DNA of 5,355 bases, from assembly GCA_023701085.1 (NCBI GenBank), contig JAMPXR010000202.1:1-5355 (forward strand), in the 5' to 3' direction. Made by a program: the position numbers and the translations under genes. The stretch comes from Ramlibacter sp. GTDB taxonomy: Bacteria > Pseudomonadota > Gammaproteobacteria > Burkholderiales > Burkholderiaceae_C. This document shows, piece by piece, positions 1-5,086 of this stretch (its first letter is position 1; the number at the start of each line of letters is the position of its first letter). Under the pieces are notes generated by a model. The model saw only the letters and a program-made list of their open reading frames with translations, ran no database searches and was not told the DNA's origin.

Positions 1-597
1 CTCGGCCACACGCCGCTGGCGGTGCTGGCGGCGGTTTCGTTCCTGTTCTCGGCGGTGCAGGTGTCGGTGACAGCGTACATGGTGACCTACCTGCACGAAT
101 CGCTGGGCATGACGCTGCTGGCCGCCGGCGCCGCGCTGTCGGTGTCGCAACTGGCCGGCGTCGTCGGTCGCATCGGCTGGGGCGCCGTGGCCGACCGTGG
201 GCTGGGACCGCGCCACACCTTGATGCTGCTGGCCGTACTGATGGTCGTCGGCAGCGTGCTCACCGCCCTGCTGCAGGCCGGCTGGCCCACCGCGCTGATC
301 TGGGCCATCGTGGCCCTGCTCGGTGCTTCGGCGATCGGCTGGAACGGGGTCTACCTGGCCACCGTGGCGCGCCAGGCGCCACCCGGCCAGGCTGGCGCGG
401 CGACGGGCGCCACGCTGCTGTTCACCTTCATGGGCGTGGTGTGTGGCTCGCCCGCCTTCGGCGCCCTGGCAGGCGCGACCGGCAGCTACCGCGTGGCCGT
501 GGCGGCGCTGGCCCTACCGGCGGCGGTGGCACTGGGACTGCTCATCTGGCGGGCCATTCGGGCCCGGCGCGAGGCGGCTGCAGGCACGGTGGGCTGA
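1..597 (+). CDS. MFS transporter, C-terminal half (5' end outside window)
   Basis: This is the last 198 codons of a major facilitator superfamily transporter, read in frame from base 1 to a TGA at 595-597. A GTG at 22 exists, but the frame is open to the window edge with hydrophobic, in-family sequence, so the gene is cut by the window rather than starting there. About six hydrophobic segments are visible, matching transmembrane helices 7-12 of a 12-helix MFS protein. Between the second and third lies GRIGWGAVADRGLGPRHTL, the second-half copy of the MFS loop signature (G-x3-D-R-x-G-x-R type). The protein ends in a short basic cytoplasmic tail (WRAIRARREAA). The family moves small solutes across the inner membrane by proton coupling. 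The substrate cannot be read from this half. It converges on the DUF2917 gene with only 14 bases between stop codons, and I see no clear terminator there. Confidence 0.9.
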   Translation, partial: LGHTPLAVLAAVSFLFSAVQVSVTAYMVTYLHESLGMTLLAAGAALSVSQLAGVVGRIGWGAVADRGLGPRHTLMLLAVLMVVGSVLTALLQAGWPTALIWAIVALLGASAIGWNGVYLATVARQAPPGQAGAATGATLLFTFMGVVCGSPAFGALAGATGSYRVAVAALALPAAVALGLLIWRAIRARREAAAGTVG

Positions 598-611
598 GTT
601 GCGCCAGCCGC

Positions 612-1109
612 TTACCTGGGCACGATGCTTCCGGCGTGCCTGACCGCGCACTCGTCCAAAGCGCCGCGGCCACGCCGCCTCACGAACTCGCGAGCCACGC
701 CGAACAAACCGGCGACGAGCCTACCGGCCGCGCCGATGCCCAAGACGAGCGCCAGGCGCAAGTCGGCCAGGGGCTGAACGACAGCGGTAATGGGCGCGGG
801 ATCGCGCATCGGCAGCGGATCCCAGCTGAAGCGCACTGGCGCCCCGTCGGTCCAGGCTTCGGCCACCAGCCGTTGCCCGGCGAGCAGCCGCACGGGTTCG
901 CCTGGGCCGATGAAATGGTCGCCCAGGTCGTTGGGCGGACCGGTATGCGGGCCGTCGAAGGTGACCCAGAGCCGCCCGCACGCGACCCGCAGCAGGCCGC
1001 TTTCGTGCGGCTGCAGCGTGATCGCGCGGCCGCCGGGCAGCTGCCATGTTCCCGAGAGCGGGGGCGCGGCCAGGGACAGTTGCGTTTGGGTCAGGGTTTG
1101 GGCGGTCAT
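612..1109 (-). CDS. DUF2917 domain-containing protein
   Basis: This predicts a 165-residue protein. Residues about 21-86 fit the DUF2917 pattern known from Burkholderiales: TWQLPGGRAITL, a glycine turn, then LRVACGRLWVTFDG, DLGDHFIGPGEPVRL and a final LVAEAW. This is a short, probably all-beta cupin-like fold with no assigned function. The C-terminal part (about 110-145) has a hydrophobic stretch (LRLALVLGIGAAGRLVAGLFG) followed by an arginine cluster, which could be a membrane-associated helix. I chose ATG 1109 because a weak GGA lies about 8 bases upstream; ATG 1118 (three residues longer) is almost as good. A GTG at 1217 would add 36 atypical residues and lies upstream of the likely promoter, so I reject it. 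The gene is divergent from a LysR regulator, which often means control by that regulator. The function is unknown. Confidence 0.82.
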   Translation of the reverse strand: MTAQTLTQTQLSLAAPPLSGTWQLPGGRAITLQPHESGLLRVACGRLWVTFDGPHTGPPNDLGDHFIGPGEPVRLLAGQRLVAEAWTDGAPVRFSWDPLPMRDPAPITAVVQPLADLRLALVLGIGAAGRLVAGLFGVAREFVRRRGRGALDECAVRHAGSIVPR

Positions 1110-1172
1110 GGGCAGCATCCAACAGGAATTCCGGCCCCGGCAGGATCGGAAAGCGCTGCCGGGCCGTCTCTG

Positions 1173-1202
1173 AATATTCGTCGCCAGCGCCACTGCTGAC
1201 AA
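1173..1202 (-). promoter_or_regulatory. Candidate promoter of the DUF2917 gene
   Basis: On the minus strand, TTGTCA (1202-1197, 5 of 6 to the -35 consensus) is followed after 18 bases by AATATT (1178-1173, 4 of 6 to the -10 consensus). The patch is AT-rich compared with its surroundings. Transcription from here would begin near 1166 and give a leader of about 50-60 bases to the ATG at 1109 or 1118. The -35 hexamer overlaps the 15-bp palindrome at 1198-1212, so a protein bound there could affect it. The -10 is weak. Confidence 0.3.
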
Positions 1203-1212
1203 ATCATTTGTC
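1198..1212. repeat. Perfect 15-bp palindrome (7-1-7), possible operator
   Basis: The sequence GACAAAT-C-ATTTGTC is a perfect inverted repeat with a one-base centre at 1205. It lies in the AT-rich divergent region between the DUF2917 and LysR genes, overlapping the -35 candidates of both. Its centre is 27 bases from the centre of the second dyad at 1224-1240. Two neighbouring sites at such a distance fit the usual paired recognition and activation sites of LysR-type regulators, although this repeat is not itself a T-N11-A dyad. It has no stem-loop-plus-U-tract character, so it is not a terminator. Confidence 0.5.
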
Positions 1213-1236
1213 TTCACGTAGCGTGTGAGTTTTAAT
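1208..1236 (+). promoter_or_regulatory. Candidate promoter of the LysR gene
   Basis: TTGTCT (1208-1213, 4 of 6) is separated by exactly 17 bases from TTTAAT (1231-1236, 5 of 6), a good sigma-70-type promoter in otherwise GC-rich DNA. Transcription would start near 1243. That is downstream of the GTG at 1225 and the ATG at 1240, which supports ATG 1261 as the real start. The -10 hexamer lies inside the dyad at 1224-1240, a position suited to self-repression by the LysR protein. Confidence 0.5.
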
Positions 1237-1240
1237 CACA
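1224..1240. promoter_or_regulatory. LysR-type operator candidate, TGTGA-N7-TCACA
   Basis: TGTGA (1224-1228) and TCACA (1236-1240) are perfect inverted repeats around a 7-base AT-rich spacer. The inner part, TGA-N7-TCA, is a T-N11-A dyad, the general LysR-family box (T at 1226, A at 1238). It sits just upstream of the LysR gene and covers its candidate -10, as expected for an autoregulated LysR gene. It also resembles a CRP site (TGTGA-N6-TCACA), but the spacer is one base too long for that. Confidence 0.5.
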
Positions 1241-1260
1241 TGTCTGGCCCACCCACCGCA

Positions 1261-2175
1261 ATGTTCGACCGACTCCCACCCATACAGGCGCTTCGCGCGT
1301 TCGAGGCGACGGGGCGGCTGCTGAGCATGTCCCGCGCCGCCGATGAGCTTCACCTGACGCACGGCGCGGTCAGCCGCCACATCAAGGCGATGGAGGAGCA
1401 ACTGGGCGTGCCGCTTTTCCAGCGGCTCACCCGCCGCATCGTCCTCACCCGGGCAGGCAGCGACTTTCATCTGACGGTCACGCGGGTGCTCGGCGATCTG
1501 GCCCGCGAGGTCGAGCGGCTGCGCGGGCTGCCGGGCGCCTCGCGCCTGGCGATCAGCACGGGGGTCTCGTTCGCCAGCAAGTGGCTCGCGCCGCGCCTGC
1601 ACCGGCTGAAGGCGGCGCATCCGGAGTTCGACCTGCACCTGGAGGTGACCGACACGGACGTGAACCTGGACGCCGGCCTGGTCGACGTGGCGATCCTCTA
1701 CGGCCTGGGCCGCTACCCGAAAGGCCACGCCGAACGGATCCTCGAGGAGACCGTGACCCCCGTGTGCAGCCCGGCCTACCTTGCGCAGGCAGGCGGCCCG
1801 TCCACACCGGCCGACCTGCTCGGCTGCGCGCTGTTGCACGAGGTCCCGATGACGGCCAGCTGGGCGGATTGGTTCACCCACGCCGGGGTCCGCGGCGTGC
1901 GCGGCCTTCACGGGCCCACGTTCAGCCACGGCAGCATGGCGGTCGAAGCCGCGACCCGCGGCGAAGGGGTGGCGCTCGGGCGCAGCGTGCTGGTGGCCGA
2001 GGACATCGCCGCGGGCCGGCTGGTGGCGCCTTTCGCCGGCATCCGGTTGCCCGTGGAAAGCGGCTACGACATGGTCTGCCGCGCCGGCAACCAGGACAGC
2101 CCGAAGGTGCGGGTCATCCGCGAGTGGCTGCTGCAGGAGATCCGGCGGGATCGCGACGCGCGCGGCGCGCCGTAG
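1261..2175 (+). CDS. LysR-family transcriptional regulator, GcvA-like
   Basis: This predicts 304 residues, the usual length for the family. The N-terminus LPPIQALRAFEATGRLLSMSRAADELHLTHGAVSRHIKAMEEQLGVPLFQR (about 5-55) is the winged helix-turn-helix, with recognition helix THGAVSRHIKAME. It is followed by the dimerising linker helix. The effector domain starts at about residue 95 (SRLAISTGVSFASKWLAPRL) and runs to the end. The wording of the N-terminus and the FASKWLAPRL-type start of the effector domain place it with GcvA/AmpR-like regulators. Start choice: ATG 1261 puts MFDRLPPIQALRAFE at the start, as is normal for this group. GTG 1225 and ATG 1240 lie within or upstream of the predicted promoter and operator. 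No clear Shine-Dalgarno sequence precedes any candidate. It is divergent from the DUF2917 gene, its likeliest target besides itself. The effector is unknown. Confidence 0.93.
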   Translation: MFDRLPPIQALRAFEATGRLLSMSRAADELHLTHGAVSRHIKAMEEQLGVPLFQRLTRRIVLTRAGSDFHLTVTRVLGDLAREVERLRGLPGASRLAISTGVSFASKWLAPRLHRLKAAHPEFDLHLEVTDTDVNLDAGLVDVAILYGLGRYPKGHAERILEETVTPVCSPAYLAQAGGPSTPADLLGCALLHEVPMTASWADWFTHAGVRGVRGLHGPTFSHGSMAVEAATRGEGVALGRSVLVAEDIAAGRLVAPFAGIRLPVESGYDMVCRAGNQDSPKVRVIREWLLQEIRRDRDARGAP

Positions 2176-2230
2176 CCTGCGATTCCGTTGTGCGCCGCGG
2201 CCCAGCCCGGTCGCTGCGCCACCCGTGCGA

Positions 2231-3013
2231 TCAGACGATTCCGCTGGCCAGCCCCAGCCCGATGGCCAGCATGGCGGCTGCCACCACCAGTTGCACCGTT
2301 CTGAGCGTTACCTTGCTCAAGAATTTCTTGCCTGCGAAGGCCCCGACGAACGCTGCCACCGATGCCACGACGACTGGGACCAGCAGCGCTTGTGATTGGG
2401 CGAAGTGATCGGCCAGGACTGTGGTGCCGTAGACCAGCAGGCGCACCGCATCCACGATGATGGCCGATACGACGCCGGTTGCAACGAAGGCCTCCTTGGA
2501 TAGCCCTGCTTTGAGCAGGAAGGCCGAGCGCAAGGCCCCCTGGTTACCCGACAGGCCGCCGAAAAAGCCCGACAAGGCTCCTCCCAACGGAAGCCAGCGC
2601 GGGGTGAAGGCCAGCGATTGAAATCGCGGCCACAGCTCCAGCAGGGCGAAGACGATGATCAGCACCCCGATGACGGTCTTGACGGGCGTGATGTCCAGGT
2701 TCATGGTGCCCAGGGAATAGCGCCAGAGCACCGGCATCCGATCGACCAGACCCAGCACGCCGGCTCCTGCCATGGCCGTCACCGCGGCTGGCAAGCCAAA
2801 GCGCGCGACGACGCGCCAGTCCGCCTGTTTCGCCATGAGGCCGAACTTGAACAGGTTGTTGGCGAAGTGCACCACCGCCGTTGCCGCGATGGCCAGCGGC
2901 AAGGGAAAGAACAGTGCAAACACCGGCATCAGGATCGTTCCCAAACCGAAGCCGGAGAACAAGGTCAGCCCGGATGTCAGCAGAGCCACAACGCCGATGA
3001 GAACGAGTTCCAT
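2231..3013 (-). CDS. TauE/SafE family membrane protein (sulfite exporter-type permease)
   Basis: This predicts a 260-residue inner-membrane protein of the TauE/SafE (formerly DUF81) family, whose studied members export sulfite or sulfoacetate or move other sulfur-containing anions. It has the family's two-half design. The first half opens with hydrophobic segments and GFGLGTILMPVFALFFPLPLAIAATAVVHFANNLFK (about 21-56). The second has LGGALSGFFGGLSGNQGALRSAFLL (about 143-167), the internal repeat with the glycine-rich G-x-x-G-G-x-x-G-x-x-G loop, then VATGVVSAIIVDAVRLLVYG. A hydrophobic helix ends the protein. Start: ATG 3013 begins MELVLIGVVALL directly at the first helix. The frame stays open upstream to 3109, but those 32 residues are polar, would cross the promoter region and would overlap chrA. 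No strong Shine-Dalgarno sequence is seen. It is divergent from chrA, with which it probably shares an operator. The substrate is not determined by sequence. Confidence 0.88.
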   Translation of the reverse strand: MELVLIGVVALLTSGLTLFSGFGLGTILMPVFALFFPLPLAIAATAVVHFANNLFKFGLMAKQADWRVVARFGLPAAVTAMAGAGVLGLVDRMPVLWRYSLGTMNLDITPVKTVIGVLIIVFALLELWPRFQSLAFTPRWLPLGGALSGFFGGLSGNQGALRSAFLLKAGLSKEAFVATGVVSAIIVDAVRLLVYGTTVLADHFAQSQALLVPVVVASVAAFVGAFAGKKFLSKVTLRTVQLVVAAAMLAIGLGLASGIV

Positions 3014-3032
3014 GATGGTGTTCGGCCTGCTA

Positions 3033-3063
3033 TTGCATTTCGTTATCGAGTTTCGATTATTAT
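3033..3063 (+). promoter_or_regulatory. Candidate promoter of chrA-padR
   Basis: TTGCAT (3033-3038, 4 of 6) and TATTAT (3058-3063, 5 of 6) are separated by 19 bases, longer than the optimal 17. The 13-bp dyad at 3045-3057 fills the end of that spacer. A long spacer occupied by an operator is typical of tightly regulated promoters. A 16-base alternative with GATTAT (3055-3060) is also possible. Transcription would begin near 3070, which leaves ATG 3072 almost leaderless and favours ATG 3096 as the chrA start. Confidence 0.4.
3045..3057. promoter_or_regulatory. Perfect dyad ATCGA-N3-TCGAT between tauE and chrA, candidate operator
   Basis: ATCGA (3045-3049), spacer GTT, TCGAT (3053-3057) is a perfect inverted repeat, with one more matched pair further out (T3043/A3059). 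It lies in the most AT-rich part of the window, between the -35 and -10 candidates of chrA and at the expected start point of the tauE transcript. The PadR protein encoded downstream of chrA is the obvious candidate to bind it, which would control both directions. The binding protein is inference; I do not know a published PadR site of this exact form. Confidence 0.45.
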
Positions 3064-3087
3064 CACCAACAATGCGACAGATCGCAA
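3059..3087 (-). promoter_or_regulatory. Candidate promoter of the tauE/safE gene
   Basis: On the minus strand, TTGCGA (3087-3082, 4 of 6) is followed after 17 bases by GATAAT (3064-3059, 5 of 6). This -10 overlaps the opposite-strand -10 of chrA (3058-3063) almost completely, so the two promoters would compete or be controlled together. Transcription would begin near 3052, inside the dyad at 3045-3057, leaving a leader of about 40 bases to the ATG at 3013. Confidence 0.4.
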
Positions 3088-3095
3088 GCGACGCA

Positions 3096-4301
3096 ATGAC
3101 CGAAACCACCAGGACCGACCGCAGCCCTTGGGCCGTTTTCTTGATCTTTCTCCGATTGGGACTGACCTCCTTCGGCGGCCCGATTGCCCACTTGGGCTAC
3201 TTTCGCGATGAGTTCGTGACGCGGCGGCAGTGGTTGACCGAACGCAGCTACGCGGATCTGGTCGCCCTCTGCCAATTTCTGCCAGGGCCTGCCAGCAGCC
3301 AGGTCGGGATCGCGCTCGGCCTGTCCCGATCCGGCTATGCCGGGGCGCTGGCCGCTTGGGCGGGATTCACGCTGCCGTCGGCGATTGCGCTGATCCTGTT
3401 TGCGCTGGGCATGGCCCGCTACGGCGACGCGATGCCCCCTGGCGTGCTGCACGGCTTGAAGGTGGTGGCCGTGGCGGTGGTCGCGCAAGCGGTATGGGGG
3501 ATGGCTCGCAATCTTTGTACGGACGCCCCGCGCATCACCATCATGGCGGCGGCGACCTGCTTTGTGCTTCTTGTGCCCTCCGCTTGGGGGCAGGTGGGGG
3601 TCATCGCCATGGCAGCCGTCATTGGGCTGTCGTTGTTCAAGCCTCAGCCGGGGGCGGCACATGACCCGTTGCCGATCGCCCTAGGGCGTCGCGTGGGCTT
3701 GTTCTGGCTGGCGCTGTTCTTCGCCCTGCTGATGGGACTGCCTTTGTTGACAGCCATGTTCCCGATTCAGGCGTTGTCGATGGCGGACGCCTTCTACCGT
3801 GCCGGGTCACTGGTCTTTGGCGGTGGACATGTCGTGCTGCCGCTGCTGCAAGCCGAAGTGGTGCCTTCCGGGTGGGTCGGCAACGACGCATTTCTGGCGG
3901 GATACGGCGCCGCGCAGGCCGTCCCTGGCCCCCTGTTCACCTTTGCGGCGTTTCTCGGTGCTTCGATGAACCAGGCTCCCACCGGCTGGCTGGGCGGCCT
4001 GATCTGCCTGCTGGCGATCTTCGCGCCATCCTTCCTGCTGGTGGCGGGTGCGTTGCCGTTCTGGGAACGTCTGCGCCGCAATACCCGCACGCAAGCGGCG
4101 TTGTCCGGCATCAATGCGGCCGTGGTGGGCCTGCTGCTGGCTGCCCTCTATCAGCCGGTGTGGACGAGCGCGATTCACACGCCGCAAGACTTCGGCTTGG
4201 CCCTGGTGGCGCTGGTGGCCCTGATGTCCTGGAAGCTGCCGCCGTGGCTGGTTGTGATGGGCAGTGGTGTCGCGGGCTGGTTGTCGAGCACGGTTCTATG
4301 A
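3096..4301 (+). CDS. chrA: Chromate transporter ChrA, long-chain (two-domain) type
   Basis: This predicts a 401-residue inner-membrane protein of the CHR family. Members export chromate, and some may carry other oxyanions, using the membrane potential or proton gradient. Both homologous halves are present, as in the long-chain type of about 400 residues. The first half has FLRLGLTSFGGPIAHLGYF (about 18-36) and LCQFLPGPASSQVGIALG (about 58-75). The second has AGSLVFGGGHVVLPLL (about 236-251) and GYGAAQAVPGPLFTFAAFLG (about 269-288). The paired FGG and PGP motifs are family hallmarks. Start: ATG 3096 gives MTETTRTDRSPWAVFLIFLRLG, a normal short polar N-terminus. ATG 3072 is eight residues longer and nearly at the transcription start, and the frame open back to 2772 runs antisense through tauE. 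No strong Shine-Dalgarno sequence. A PadR regulator follows after 10 bases, probably in the same transcript. No ChrB regulator is seen. Confidence 0.93.
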   Translation: MTETTRTDRSPWAVFLIFLRLGLTSFGGPIAHLGYFRDEFVTRRQWLTERSYADLVALCQFLPGPASSQVGIALGLSRSGYAGALAAWAGFTLPSAIALILFALGMARYGDAMPPGVLHGLKVVAVAVVAQAVWGMARNLCTDAPRITIMAAATCFVLLVPSAWGQVGVIAMAAVIGLSLFKPQPGAAHDPLPIALGRRVGLFWLALFFALLMGLPLLTAMFPIQALSMADAFYRAGSLVFGGGHVVLPLLQAEVVPSGWVGNDAFLAGYGAAQAVPGPLFTFAAFLGASMNQAPTGWLGGLICLLAIFAPSFLLVAGALPFWERLRRNTRTQAALSGINAAVVGLLLAALYQPVWTSAIHTPQDFGLALVALVALMSWKLPPWLVVMGSGVAGWLSSTVL

Positions 4302-4304
4302 GGG
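4301..4304 (+). promoter_or_regulatory. Ribosome binding site of the padR gene
   Basis: AGGG begins on the last base of the chrA stop codon (TGA 4299-4301) and lies 7 bases before the GTG at 4312. It decides the GTG start and suggests that translation of padR is coupled to termination on chrA. Confidence 0.55.
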
Positions 4305-4311
4305 TCTGAGA

Positions 4312-4626
4312 GTGACCGACAAAGACCTATACGGCGGGCTGATCCGCCTGCACATCCTGCACCACGCGGCCGAAAAACCCATTTTCGGCCTCGGGATCAT
4401 CGAGGAACTGCGGCGCCACGGTTATGAGCTCAGCGCGGGCACACTCTATCCGATGCTGCACGGACTGGAAAAGAAAGGCTATCTCACCTCACGCCACGAG
4501 CGCACCGGCCGCCGTGATCGGCGGGTGTATGAGATCACCGGGCAAGGTCGCGTTGCGCTGACTGATGCCAAAGCCAAGATCAACGAACTGTTCGGGGAGT
4601 TGATCGGCGGGCGCGGGCGGCCTTGA
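4312..4626 (+). CDS. PadR-family transcriptional regulator
   Basis: This predicts 104 residues, a small PadR protein consisting of the winged helix-turn-helix plus a short C-terminal helix. The core LIRLHILHHAAEKPIFGLGIIEELRRHGYELSAGTLYPMLHGLEKKGYL (about 10-58) has the family's signature: a G-x-x-I-x-E-E-L helix, then SAGTLYPMLHGLEKKGYL as recognition helix. The wing TGRRDRRVYEITGQGRVAL (about 65-83) follows, then the dimer helix. PadR proteins are usually repressors released by a small ligand or stress signal. I chose GTG 4312 because of the AGGG ahead of it and because VTDKDLYGGLIRLHIL is the usual short lead-in; ATG 4264 would add 16 residues that overlap the end of chrA. It sits 10 bases after chrA and so likely belongs to its operon, giving an autoregulated loop on the dyad at 3045-3057 (inference). 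The ligand is unknown; chromate or an oxidised product is a guess. Confidence 0.9.
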   Translation: MTDKDLYGGLIRLHILHHAAEKPIFGLGIIEELRRHGYELSAGTLYPMLHGLEKKGYLTSRHERTGRRDRRVYEITGQGRVALTDAKAKINELFGELIGGRGRP

Positions 4627-4629
4627 GGG

Positions 4630-4643
4630 CGCCCACCTGGGCG
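4630..4643 (+). terminator. GC-rich hairpin just after padR, possible terminator
   Basis: CGCCC (4630-4634) and GGGCG (4639-4643) form a perfect 5-bp stem around the loop ACCT, starting four bases after the padR stop codon. It is followed by ACCTT rather than a run of T, so it is not a canonical intrinsic terminator. It could still slow or end transcription between the convergent padR and RRM genes. Confidence 0.25.
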
Positions 4644-4701
4644 ACCTTGCCGGCCTGCCCCCGGTCGACTCGGCCGCCGCGATCAATCAGCAACCACGAG
4701 A

Positions 4702-5007
4702 TCAGTAGCTGCGGCGACCGCCACCGAAACCCCCGCCACTGCCGCGAGGGGATCTGGCTTCTGTCGGGCGCGCGATATTGACGGTCAGATCCCGGCCACC
4801 GAAATTCTTTCCATTCAGGCCTTGAATCGCGGCTTCCGCCTCCGCGGGGCTGGACATTTCCACAAAGGCGAATCCCTTGGAGCCGCCTGTGTCGCGGTCC
4901 ATGATCACCTTGGCCGAGTGAACGCTGCCAAAGGCTGAAAATTGCTGTTGAAGGTCTTCGTCACGAACCGAATAGGAGAGGTTGCCGACGTACAGTTTGT
5001 TGCTCAT
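4702..5007 (-). CDS. Small RRM-type RNA-binding protein with glycine-rich tail
   Basis: This predicts 101 residues: a single RNA recognition motif and a short glycine/arginine tail. RNP2 is LYVGNL (residues 5-10) and RNP1 is KGFAFVEM (44-51). The aromatic RNA-contacting residues Y6, F46 and F48 are all present. The beta4 strand LTVNIARP (74-81) closes the domain. Residues 86-101 are SPRGSGGGFGGGRRSY. Such proteins bind single-stranded RNA in the cytoplasm. In cyanobacteria and several proteobacteria they are cold-induced and thought to act as RNA chaperones. ATG 5007 gives MSNKLYVGNL, the standard start; a weak purine stretch (AAGAAAG on the minus strand) lies about 9 bases ahead. It is 75 bases downstream of infA on the same strand, so the two may be cotranscribed, though a separate promoter is possible. 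Confidence 0.93.
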   Translation of the reverse strand: MSNKLYVGNLSYSVRDEDLQQQFSAFGSVHSAKVIMDRDTGGSKGFAFVEMSSPAEAEAAIQGLNGKNFGGRDLTVNIARPTEARSPRGSGGGFGGGRRSY

Positions 5008-5057
5008 CGTTGAGGCTTTCTTGTTGAGCGTTATCCGAATGATGGACTTCGCGAGTT

Positions 5058-5086
5058 GAAAAAAATGCTCGAATGGATCGCGTCAA
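5058..5086 (-). promoter_or_regulatory. Weak promoter candidate between infA and the RRM gene
   Basis: On the minus strand, TTGACG (5086-5081, 5 of 6 to the -35 consensus) overlaps the infA stop codon (TGA, 5085-5083). Seventeen bases later lies only TTTTTC (5063-5058), a poor -10 within a run of seven T. The gap (5008-5082) would give a leader of about 50 bases. It may be a separate promoter for the RRM gene, or only chance. No clear terminator is seen here, so readthrough from infA is equally possible. Confidence 0.2.

Noticed and set aside
598..611. Terminator between the convergent MFS and DUF2917 genes
   Set aside because: The gap is only 14 bases and shows no hairpin or T-run; any terminator would have to lie inside the genes.
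441..1199. Long plus-strand open frame (252 codons) across the MFS end and the DUF2917 gene
   Set aside because: Low-complexity translation typical of a shadow frame; it runs out of frame through the MFS gene and antisense to the DUF2917 domain.
1204..1929. Long minus-strand open frame (241 codons) opposite the LysR gene
   Set aside because: Its product is Arg/Ala/Gly/Gln-rich with no recognisable domain, and it lies fully antisense to a clear LysR protein. High-GC genes commonly leave such open frames on the other strand.
2163..2172. CGGCGCGCCG palindrome at the end of the LysR gene as a terminator
   Set aside because: It lies within the last codons and is followed by no T-run on either strand; GC-rich palindromes are expected at this base composition.
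2176..2230. Bidirectional terminator between the LysR and tauE genes
   Set aside because: TGCGCC occurs twice here as a direct, not inverted, repeat. I found no convincing stem followed by a T-run.
1581..2408. Plus-strand open frame (275 codons) within the LysR gene
   Set aside because: Arg/Gly/Pro/Ala-rich translation without family resemblance, shifted relative to a convincing LysR frame and running into tauE.
3063..3662. Minus-strand open frame (199 codons) opposite the first half of chrA
   Set aside because: His/Arg/Gln-rich product with no domain; chrA on the plus strand is unambiguous.
2231..4626. Horizontal transfer of the tauE-chrA-padR block
   Set aside because: The coding parts stay GC-rich like their neighbours, and there is no integrase, transposase, tRNA or flanking repeat. 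Only the intergenic control region is AT-rich, which is normal for promoters.
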